Assembly (NCBI RefSeq): GCF_013085465.1
Contig: NZ_CP049838.1
Location: 7,626,001-7,690,000 of the forward strand
Direction of reading: 5' to 3'
DNA from: Streptomyces asoensis
GTDB lineage: Bacteria; Actinomycetota; Actinomycetes; Streptomycetales; Streptomycetaceae
DNA: 64,000 bases
Part shown: in pieces, positions 25,926-32,610 of the stretch
How positions within the stretch are numbered: the first letter of the stretch is position 1
Layout: the number at the start of each line of letters is the position of its first letter
Notes under the pieces: generated by a model
The model's input: the letters and a program-made list of their open reading frames with translations, nothing else
Told to the model about the DNA's origin: nothing
The model's database searches: none
Position numbers and translations under genes: made by a program

Positions 25926-26885
25926 GTGACTTCCAACGCCCACAGCAGCAGGTCCCTCAGGAACCACCCAGGTGCGGCGGCCGTCGCCCTCGCGGCGGTG
26001 ACGGTCCTGCTGGCGGGATGCTCCTCCTCGTCCGACGACACCTCCGACCCGCTCGCCGGCGACAAGGCGGCCGGTGACACCGTGGTCGTCGGCTCCAACA
26101 ACTTCGCCGAAAGCATCCTGATCGCCGACATCTACGGCGAGGCCCTCAAGGCCAAGGGCATCAAGGTGTCCTACAAGCCCAACATCGGCAGCCGTGAGAC
26201 CACGTACGGCCTGCTCAAGAACGGTTCCATCACCGTCCTGCCGGAGTACAACGGCTCGCTGCTGGCCTACCTGGACGCGAAGGCCGAGCAGACCTCGCTC
26301 GCGACCGTGAACGCCGCGGCGAAGGCCAAGCTCGACTCCAAGCTGACGCTGCTGGAGTCGTCGCCGGCCGAGGACAAGGACTCCGTCACGGTCAACGCGG
26401 CGACCGCGAAGAAGTACAGCCTCACCGCGACGTCCACGCTCGCCGACCTCAAGGACATCGCACCGGATCTGGTCCTCGGCGGTTCGCCCGAGTTCCAGAC
26501 CCGCCAGCAGGGCATCCTCGGCCTGGAGTCGGTGTACGGGCTGAAGTTCAAGTCCTTCAAGGCCCTCGACGCGGGCGGTCCGCTGACCCAGGCCGCGCTG
26601 AAGAAGAACACCGTGCAGGCCGCGGACATCTTCACCACGGACCCGACCATCACGAAGGAGAAGTTCGTCGTCCTCCAGGACCCGAAGAACCTCTTCGGAT
26701 TCGCGAACGTGACCCCGCTGGTCTACAAGAGCGGGCTCTCCCAGGAGGGCATCGACGCGCTCAACGCCGTCTCCGCCAAGCTCGACACCAAGACCCTCCT
26801 CGACCTGGACTCCCAGGTGCAGCTGGAGAGCAAGGACCCGCTGGACGTCGCCAAGGCCTGGCTGAAGTCCGCCGGCCTCGGCTGA
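25926..26885 (+). CDS. OpuC-type quaternary-amine-binding lipoprotein
   Basis: A 319-residue lipoprotein. The signal peptide ends VTVLLAGCSSSSDD (lipobox LAGC). The mature part is the OpuAC/OpuCC fold with TVVVGSNNFAESILIADIYG, KPNIGSRETTYGLLKNGSITVLPEYNGSLL and a second lobe with FKALDAGGPLTQAALKKNTVQAADIFTTDPTI. This family binds glycine betaine, choline, carnitine or ergothioneine in an aromatic cage. The ATPase and permeases of a matching system lie 5.9 kb upstream with a conservon in between. A lyase of the HAL family begins 24 bp after its stop, so its ligand may be the lyase substrate (inference). The GTG at 25926 has only a weak ribosome site. Confidence 0.92.
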   Translation: MTSNAHSSRSLRNHPGAAAVALAAVTVLLAGCSSSSDDTSDPLAGDKAAGDTVVVGSNNFAESILIADIYGEALKAKGIKVSYKPNIGSRETTYGLLKNGSITVLPEYNGSLLAYLDAKAEQTSLATVNAAAKAKLDSKLTLLESSPAEDKDSVTVNAATAKKYSLTATSTLADLKDIAPDLVLGGSPEFQTRQQGILGLESVYGLKFKSFKALDAGGPLTQAALKKNTVQAADIFTTDPTITKEKFVVLQDPKNLFGFANVTPLVYKSGLSQEGIDALNAVSAKLDTKTLLDLDSQVQLESKDPLDVAKAWLKSAGLG

Positions 26886-26909
26886 GGTTCCACCGGATCA
26901 CGTGAACCG

Positions 26910-29030
26910 TTGGACGCAACAGCAAACGGATCGACCCGGGTTCCTCCGCAGCGCGGGGGCGCCCGGACCGTCCTGAACGGAACCACCCTCACCGTCGGCG
27001 AGCTGATCGCGCTCGTCGACGGTGCGGCCGTGCCCACGGTGGCCCACGAGGCCCGCGAGCGGGCCGCCCACTCCTGGCGCACCGCGCAGCGACTCGCCGC
27101 CGCCGGACGGTTGTACGGCCGCGGCACCGGCGTCGGCGCACAGCGCTCGGTGCCGGTCGACGAGGGCGACGAGGCGGCGCACGGCCTGCGCCTGCTGCGC
27201 AGCCACGCGGGCGGAGCGGGTGCCCTGCTCCCGGACCGCCAGGTCCGCGCCATGCTCGCGGTACGAGCCAACCAGCTCCTCGCCGGCGGCTCCGGCATCC
27301 AGCCCGCCCTCATCGATGCACTCGTCGACGCCCTCCGTCTCGGCGTCCATCCGGCCGTCAACGAGTACGGCGCTGTCGGCACCGGTGACTTGACGGCGCT
27401 GGCCCAGACCGGCCTGACGCTGATCGGCGAACAGCCCTGGCTGGGTACGGAGTCGGCCGAGCCGAGGAAGGCCTCGAGGCCGGACGGCGAGCCGACCGGC
27501 CGGGTGGAGAAGGCTGAGCCGGGCGGCGAGTCCGCCGCCTCGGTGACGGGGCTTGCGCACGGTGGCCCGTCGGTCGCGAGGACGGAACTCGCACCGGGTG
27601 GGGTGTCGGTCACGGAGGCGGAACTCGCACCGGGTGGGGTGTCGGTCACGGAGGCGGAACTCGCACCGGGCGGGGCGCCGGTCACGGAGGCGGAACTCGC
27701 ACCGGGCGGGGCGCCGGTCGCGTGGGCACAACTCGCACCGGGCGGGGCGTCGGTTGCAGGAGCGGAACGTGAACGGGGTGGCGCCTCGGCCCGTCCGGTG
27801 AAGACGCGGCAATCGCAGGCCGGGTCGGGCGTCCCGTCGAACGAGCCCGAGCCCGAGCCGGACGCACTGCGGGTCGGCCCGTCACAGACGGCCGAGTCGG
27901 CCGCCCCGGCAACCGCTTACGGCGAGCCCGCTGCCGCTGCTCGGTGCGTTCTCGCCCCCGCTGTTCAGCTCGTCACCCTGTCCGGACCCGCCGCCGAAAC
28001 CGTCTACGTCACCGTTTCCGCCCCTGTTACGGCCGCCACCCCCGCCCCTGGCGCTGCACTCTCCACCGGACTCCCGGCCCCGGTCGTCCTTCAGCCCGGT
28101 GATGCGCTGGCTCTGCTCAGCAGCAATGCCCTCGCGTTGGGGCAGGCCGCGCTCGCCCAACGTGAGCTCGACGTGTTGCTGCGGGCCACGCACGCCGTCG
28201 CCGCCCTTTCCCTCGCCGCGGTGTCCGGCTCGCCGGAGGCGTACGCCGCGCCCGTGCACGCCCTGCGGCCCTATCCCGGCGCGGCCCGCGCGGCCGGTGA
28301 GGTGCGGCGGCTGCTCGGCCTGCCCGACCGGCCGCAGGGCCGCCAGGGCCGGCGTATCCAGGACCCCTTCGGGTTCCGCGCCTTCCCGCAGGCGCACGGC
28401 TGCGCCCTGGATGCCTCCGAGCGACTCCGTGAAGTCATCGAGGTGGAGATCAACTGCCCGTCGGAGAACCCCCTCATGGATCCCGACGGCACCACGGCCT
28501 ACCACCACGGCGGCTTCTTCGCCGCGCCCCTGGGCCTCGCCCTGGACGCCGCCAACCTCGCCCTGTTGCAGACCGCGCAGCTCTCCACCGCTCGCCTCAC
28601 GGCGCTCGGCGACCCCGGGCTCACCGGCCTGCCACCGTTCCTCGGCGGAGGACCCGCGACCAGCTCGGGCACGATGATCCTGGAGTACACCGCCAACTCC
28701 GCGCTGGCGGAACTGCGTTCGGGGACGATGCCCGCCTCGGCGGGCCACGCCGTCCTGTCGCGAGGTCTGGAGGAGGCCGCCAGCTTCGCCGGACAGGCCG
28801 CCCGCCAGACCTCGCGGGCAACGGACGCCTACACCACCGTCCTCGCATGTGAACTCGTCGCCGCCGTACGAGCTTTGAGGATGCGTTCGGTCCAGGCGGA
28901 GTCGCTGCCGCCGCCGGTCGAGGTCTTCGCCGCGGCGACGGCCGTTCTCCCCGCGGGCACGGAAGACCGTCCGCTGACCGGCGACGTGACGGCGGCGGCC
29001 GAACTGCTTCCGGGGCTCGCCGAGTTGTGA
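26910..29030 (+). CDS. HAL/PAL-superfamily lyase lacking the MIO-forming tripeptide, with an expanded repeat linker
   Basis: A 706-residue member of the histidine/phenylalanine ammonia-lyase superfamily. The catalytic-loop Tyr is kept (Y69 in LYGRGTGVGAQRSVPV), as are NQLLAGGSGIQPALIDALVD, EVEINCPSENPLMDPDG, ATSSGTMILEYTANSALAELR and ASFAGQAARQTSRA. However, the segment that normally reads G-S-V-G-A-S-G-D-L reads GAVGTGDL (154-161), one residue shorter and without Ala-Ser-Gly, so the MIO electrophile cannot form in the usual way. Between LTLIGEQPWLG (about 179) and LQPGDALALLSSNALALGQ (about 394) there are over 200 extra residues, partly 12-residue repeats. It starts with TTG and sits 24 bp behind a quaternary-amine-binding protein. 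Typical relatives are about 500-530 residues. Confidence 0.82.
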   Translation: MDATANGSTRVPPQRGGARTVLNGTTLTVGELIALVDGAAVPTVAHEARERAAHSWRTAQRLAAAGRLYGRGTGVGAQRSVPVDEGDEAAHGLRLLRSHAGGAGALLPDRQVRAMLAVRANQLLAGGSGIQPALIDALVDALRLGVHPAVNEYGAVGTGDLTALAQTGLTLIGEQPWLGTESAEPRKASRPDGEPTGRVEKAEPGGESAASVTGLAHGGPSVARTELAPGGVSVTEAELAPGGVSVTEAELAPGGAPVTEAELAPGGAPVAWAQLAPGGASVAGAERERGGASARPVKTRQSQAGSGVPSNEPEPEPDALRVGPSQTAESAAPATAYGEPAAAARCVLAPAVQLVTLSGPAAETVYVTVSAPVTAATPAPGAALSTGLPAPVVLQPGDALALLSSNALALGQAALAQRELDVLLRATHAVAALSLAAVSGSPEAYAAPVHALRPYPGAARAAGEVRRLLGLPDRPQGRQGRRIQDPFGFRAFPQAHGCALDASERLREVIEVEINCPSENPLMDPDGTTAYHHGGFFAAPLGLALDAANLALLQTAQLSTARLTALGDPGLTGLPPFLGGGPATSSGTMILEYTANSALAELRSGTMPASAGHAVLSRGLEEAASFAGQAARQTSRATDAYTTVLACELVAAVRALRMRSVQAESLPPPVEVFAAATAVLPAGTEDRPLTGDVTAAAELLPGLAEL
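27549..27764. repeat. 36-bp tandem repeat, about six units, in the lyase gene
   Basis: Five good 36-bp units (27585-27764) and one degenerate unit before them encode ELAPGGVSVTEA-type dodecapeptides. Units 1 and 2 are essentially identical, and later units differ by a few bases, which is typical of recent slippage or unequal exchange. Confidence 0.9.
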
Positions 29031-29054
29031 GCCGGTCGACCCAGGGGCCGGCTC
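29029..29054. terminator. hairpin between convergent lyase and GH43 genes
   Basis: GAGCCGG pairs with CCGGCTC across a 12-base loop, overlapping the lyase stop. It is modest in strength and has no U-run. Confidence 0.4.
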
Positions 29055-29070
29055 CGGTGACGGGCCTCGC

Positions 29071-30441
29071 TCAGTAACCCACGTAGAACGTCGCGTCCTG
29101 CTTCTCGGTGGCCGTCGAGACCGGGTCGATGCGCAGTACGTAGTTCGCGTGCCGGATGTAGCGCGTCGGGTTGTTGTAGGAGCGGAACGACGCCCATGTG
29201 GAGTCCGCCAGGCCCGCCGTACGGTAGAACGTCGCGTCACCGGCGAACGTCGATGTGCCGTCGTTGACGTCGAGTTGGAGCTGGTAGTTGTAGTGCCGCA
29301 GGTACCGGGTCGGGTAGTTCACCGACTGGAAGGAGACCCCGGAGCTGTCGGCCAGGCCGGGGACGAGCTTCCACTGCGAGTCGGTGTACAGGTCGAAGGG
29401 GTACGTGTCGATACGGCCGACGTAGTTGGCGTGGCGGACGTAACGGTCGGGGAAGTTGTAGGACTTGAGCCGGTTCCAGGCCGGGGCGCCCCACTTGGCG
29501 ACAAGGTTGCTGTACTGCGTGCTGGTGATCGTCGTGACGCCGCAGTGCTTGGAGTTCACCGGCTGGGTGTACGTCTTCTGGTCGAGCGCGGTCCAGGTGC
29601 CCGCCGAGAGGTCGGTGGACTGCCAGGCGTAGAAGACGCCGTTGGGCGTGTAGGTGTCCCCCCAGAGCCACCAGGTGCTGGAACTCAGCGACTTGACGAG
29701 GGTCGGCGCCTCGGTGCCGCCGTGGGCGACGCCCGTGTTGAAGACCGTGAAGCTGCCGGGGTCGAGCGAGCTGGACCGCGCGCCCACCAGCGTCTGGTCC
29801 TTCTTGAAGTAGAGGTAGTTGACGCCGTTCACCCCAACGGCCATGTCGCCGTCGATCACGTCGTAGCCGGGGTCGAAGAAGACCTGGGGAGCCGAGGCGG
29901 TGACGAAGTCGGTGGTGTAGTTGACCATGATCACGTTGTGGCCGCTGCCGTTCACGGCGGAGTAGATGAGCGCGTACTGACCCCGGCCCGCGTCCCAGAA
30001 CGCCTCCGGCGCCCAGCTGTGGGTGTTCATGTCGTGCAGCTTCAGCCGGTGGTAGCCGGTGAAGGTGCGCAGGTCGGTCGAGTTCCACACGTGCACGTAC
30101 TGGCTGACGTAACTCCAGTCGGTGCCCTTGAGGTCGGTGGCGATCACCACATAGGTGCCGTCCTGCTTGCGCAGGATGAACGGGTCGCGCAGCCCCAGCG
30201 CGCCCTCGGTGGGCGTGACCACGGGGTTGTTCTGGTTGAGGGGCATCCACTGCAACCCGTCCGTGCTGACGGCGAGGTGGAGGCCGTAGTCGGTGCCGGC
30301 GCCGAGGCTGGTCGATTCGGTGAAGTAGCCCATCACGTAGGCCGAGTCGGCCGCGTGGGCGGACGGGACGCCGAGGGTGAGGGCCAGCGGGACGGAGGCG
30401 GCCGCGCTCAGGACGAGGCGGCGGGAGGGGTGGGGTGTCAT
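29071..30441 (-). CDS. secreted GH43 glycosidase with CBM42 (AbfB) arabinose-binding domain
   Basis: A 456-residue secreted enzyme. The N terminus MTPHPSRRLVLSAAASVPLA carries a twin-arginine-like signal with cleavage after SAHA. Residues 33-310 form the five-bladed GH43 propeller with GLRDPFILRKQDGTYVVIATD, THSWAPEAFWDAGRGQYALIYS and DVIDGDMAVG. The C-terminal 140 residues are an AbfB/CBM42 beta-trefoil with three repeats around RYVRHANYVGRID, RYLRHYNYQLQLD and RYIRHANYVLRID. It should release arabinose or xylose from plant arabinan or arabinoxylan outside the cell. The ATG at 30441 has a GGAG site. A 7-bp inverted repeat upstream may bind a regulator. Confidence 0.92.
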   Translation of the reverse strand: MTPHPSRRLVLSAAASVPLALTLGVPSAHAADSAYVMGYFTESTSLGAGTDYGLHLAVSTDGLQWMPLNQNNPVVTPTEGALGLRDPFILRKQDGTYVVIATDLKGTDWSYVSQYVHVWNSTDLRTFTGYHRLKLHDMNTHSWAPEAFWDAGRGQYALIYSAVNGSGHNVIMVNYTTDFVTASAPQVFFDPGYDVIDGDMAVGVNGVNYLYFKKDQTLVGARSSSLDPGSFTVFNTGVAHGGTEAPTLVKSLSSSTWWLWGDTYTPNGVFYAWQSTDLSAGTWTALDQKTYTQPVNSKHCGVTTITSTQYSNLVAKWGAPAWNRLKSYNFPDRYVRHANYVGRIDTYPFDLYTDSQWKLVPGLADSSGVSFQSVNYPTRYLRHYNYQLQLDVNDGTSTFAGDATFYRTAGLADSTWASFRSYNNPTRYIRHANYVLRIDPVSTATEKQDATFYVGY

Positions 30442-30483
30442 ATGCGCTCCAGGGGTGCGGGGTGCCCTTTGATGCCGACCGTT

Positions 30484-30501
30484 GGTTCGAAATGTCGAAC
30501 C
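30484..30501 (-). promoter_or_regulatory. inverted repeat upstream of the GH43 gene, candidate operator
   Basis: GGTTCGA-AATG-TCGAACC is a perfect 7-bp inverted repeat 43 bp before the GH43 start, with another GGTTCG copy just beyond it. Position and symmetry fit a repressor site controlling the carbohydrate-degrading gene. The regulator is unknown. Confidence 0.5.
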
Positions 30502-30648
30502 AGGTTCGGTGAGTCGGTCAGAAGGTAGGGGCGGGCGGGGAACAGGTCAATCACTGGGACACGCTTGGCGGTTTCCCGCCTTGTGCCTGTGTGCGGCCCG
30601 CGGAAATTCCGGCGATCTCGGCGGCGGTCCGGGCTAGTCTCGGCGACC

Positions 30649-31065
30649 GTGAACAGGAGAAAGCAGAAGAAACTGACGAGGCGTCTGTTGTCGGCGGTGA
30701 TGTTCGAGGGCGGTCCTCAGGTCGACCTGCTGCTGCGGGCCGGTGCCGACCCCTCGGCCGCCGATGTCGAAGGAACCACTCCGCTGTACGCGGCTTGTGT
30801 TCATGGGTCCGCCGACACCGCGCGCAGACTGCTCGAGGCCGGTGCGCCGCCCGACGCCGAGAGCGCGGGCCTGGGCGCCGAGGGAACCCCGCTGTGCGCG
30901 GCGGCCTGTTGGGGCCACATCGACGCGGTCCGCACCCTGCTCGCGCACGGCGCCGACCCCAACCTCCGCGAGGACCACGGCACCGGGCTGACCCCCCTCG
31001 AGTGGGCGACCGCGGGACCGCACCCGGAAACGGTTGCCGCACTGCGCGCCGCGGGAGCCCACTGA
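30649..31065 (+). CDS. ankyrin-repeat protein
   Basis: A 138-residue soluble protein beginning VNRRKQKKLTRRLLSAVMFE with about three ankyrin repeats: VDLLLRAGADPSAADVEGTTPLYAACVHGSADTARRLLEAGAPP, then GTPLCAAACWGHIDAVRTLLAHGADPN, then GLTPLEWATAGPHPETVAALRAAGA. Ankyrin repeats mediate protein binding; the partner is unknown. The GTG at 30649 is chosen because the basic first helix starts here; an upstream ATG at 30565 gives an implausible Arg-rich leader. An octamer array starts 20 bp after its stop. Confidence 0.82.
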   Translation: MNRRKQKKLTRRLLSAVMFEGGPQVDLLLRAGADPSAADVEGTTPLYAACVHGSADTARRLLEAGAPPDAESAGLGAEGTPLCAAACWGHIDAVRTLLAHGADPNLREDHGTGLTPLEWATAGPHPETVAALRAAGAH

Positions 31066-31084
31066 CGGGGTCCCGGATACTCGC

Positions 31085-31188
31085 GGGCGGTCGGGCGGTC
31101 GGGCGGTCGGGCGGTCGGGCGGTCGGGCGGTCGGGCGGTCAGGCGGTCAGGCGGTCAGGCGGTCAGGCGGTCAGGCGGTCGGGCGGTC
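31085..31188. repeat. octamer tandem repeat, 13 units of (G/A)GGCGGTC
   Basis: Seven GGGCGGTC units, then five AGGCGGTC units, then one GGGCGGTC unit, without interruption. The array fills the gap between the convergent ankyrin and cvnD2 stops. Confidence 0.97.
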
Positions 31189-31198
31189 GGCGGGCCAA

Positions 31199-31816
31199 TC
31201 AGTGTGCCGGCGTCGGCCGGAGTGTGACGTCTTCGATCAGCCGGTCGATCAGGGCGACCAGTACGTCCCGGCACGAGTCACGCTCCCGCGCATCGCACAG
31301 CAACACGGGAACATGTGCCGGCAACGCCAGCGACTCCTTGATCTCCTCCGTCGGGTACGGGTGCAACCCGTGGAAACCGTTTACCGCAACGACGAACGGG
31401 ATACCCCGGCGCTCGAAGAAGTCGATCGCGGCGAAGCTGGACTCCGGCCTCCGCACATCGATGAGCACCACCGCCCCCAGGGCGCCGATCGCCAGGTCGT
31501 TCCACATGAACCAGAACCGCTGCTGGCCGGGCGTGCCGAAGAGATACAGCACCAGATCGTCGCCGATGGTGATCCGGCCGAAGTCCAGGGCCACGGTGGT
31601 GGACCGTTTCTCCTCGATGCCCTTCAGGTCGTCCACCTCCAGCCCGGCAACGGTCAGCGGCTCCTCCGTGCGCAGTGGCGCGATCTCACTGACCGCCCCG
31701 ACCATGGTGGTCTTTCCGACGCCGAAGCCGCCGGCGATGAGGATCTTCACCGTGTCGGGTGCCGCGGCCGGCCCGGCGCTGAGGGCGGTGGGAGCGGTGG
31801 AATCAGATCCGGCCAA
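31199..31816 (-). CDS. cvnD: conservon GTP-binding protein CvnD (copy 2)
   Basis: A 205-residue Ras-like GTPase with P-loop IAGGFGVGKTTMVGAVSEI, switch region EEKRSTTVALDFGRI, TPGQQRFWFMWNDLA, and VAVNGFHGLHPY in place of a strict NKxD. It starts with TTG at 31816, overlapping cvnC2 by 14 bases, the same overlap length as in the first conservon. The last gene of its operon, it faces an octamer repeat array. The sequence is clearly diverged from copy 1, so the two conservons are paralogues, not a recent duplication. Confidence 0.93.
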   Translation of the reverse strand: MAGSDSTAPTALSAGPAAAPDTVKILIAGGFGVGKTTMVGAVSEIAPLRTEEPLTVAGLEVDDLKGIEEKRSTTVALDFGRITIGDDLVLYLFGTPGQQRFWFMWNDLAIGALGAVVLIDVRRPESSFAAIDFFERRGIPFVVAVNGFHGLHPYPTEEIKESLALPAHVPVLLCDARERDSCRDVLVALIDRLIEDVTLRPTPAH

Positions 31817-32195
31817 GGCCGTCCCTCACTTTCTCCAGCAGATCGAGATCCGGGGTGCCGGTGACGGGACGGGGCGGCCGAGCCGTGATCAGGCCGGCCT
31901 CCAGCAGGTCGCAGAGCATGATGACGACCACGCTCACCGGCAGGTCGAGATGGGCCGCGAGTTCCGCCACGGCGAGCGGCCGGGCGCACAGCCGCAGGAT
32001 CCGGGTGTGCTCCGGCTGCGGCCGCGCGGCCCGCTCGGGCGGCGGGTCGACCGCGGTCACCGTCGTGATGAGCGTGAAGTCGGCACGGCTGGGCCGGGTA
32101 CGGCCACCGGTGAGGGTGAACGGCCTGACGAGTCTGCCCGCTTCGTCGCCTACGCTCACCTCACCCGCCGTTGGTGCGGACGGCGGGACCGACAT
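31803..32195 (-). CDS. cvnC: conservon DUF742 protein CvnC (copy 2)
   Basis: A 130-residue DUF742 protein with VRPFTLTGGRTRPS, EHTRILRLCARPLAVAELAAHLDLPVSVVVIMLCDLLEAGLI and a C-terminal LLEKVRDGLGRI. The ATG at 32195 lies inside the end of cvnB2 (35-base overlap) and its end overlaps cvnD2, so the operon is tightly packed. The N-terminal extension seen in copy 1 is shorter here. Confidence 0.92.
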   Translation of the reverse strand: MSVPPSAPTAGEVSVGDEAGRLVRPFTLTGGRTRPSRADFTLITTVTAVDPPPERAARPQPEHTRILRLCARPLAVAELAAHLDLPVSVVVIMLCDLLEAGLITARPPRPVTGTPDLDLLEKVRDGLGRI

Positions 32196-32610
32196 GGGCC
32201 CGCGGCGCCGCGCTGAGGTGCTCGCCGATCTTCTTCACCAGCATGTTCATCTGGTACGCCACCACGCCCACGTCCGCGTTCTTCCCCGCCAGTACGACGA
32301 GATGGGCCCCCGGGCCGGCCGAGGTGAGGATCAGGTAGCTGTTGGCCATCTCGATGAGCGCCTGGCGCACCGGGCCACCGCGGAAATCCATGCTGACGCC
32401 CTTGCTGAGACTCATCAGGCCGGACGCGGTCGCCGCCAGGCGTTCGGCGTCCTCACGCAGGAAACCGGTGGACTTGCTCACCACCAGCCCGTCCTCGGAG
32501 AGTACGACGGCCTGGTTCACGTCGGCGACCCGGTCCACGAGACCGGTGAGCAGCTGGTCGAGCTGGGCGTTCGTGCCGGGGATGGAGCGTGTCATCGCGA
32601 AGTCCTTCAT
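32161..32610 (-). CDS. cvnB: conservon roadblock/LC7 protein CvnB (copy 2)
   Basis: A 149-residue roadblock protein: LDQLLTGLVDRVADVNQAVVLSEDGLVVSKS, DAERLAATASGLMSLSKGVSMDF and GAHLVVLAGKNADVGVVAYQMNMLVKKIGEHL. The ATG at 32610 overlaps the cvnA2 TGA (ATGA); a second ATG at 32595 is possible. It is the presumed MglB-like partner of CvnD2. Confidence 0.93.
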   Translation of the reverse strand: MKDFAMTRSIPGTNAQLDQLLTGLVDRVADVNQAVVLSEDGLVVSKSTGFLREDAERLAATASGLMSLSKGVSMDFRGGPVRQALIEMANSYLILTSAGPGAHLVVLAGKNADVGVVAYQMNMLVKKIGEHLSAAPRAHVGPAVRTNGG

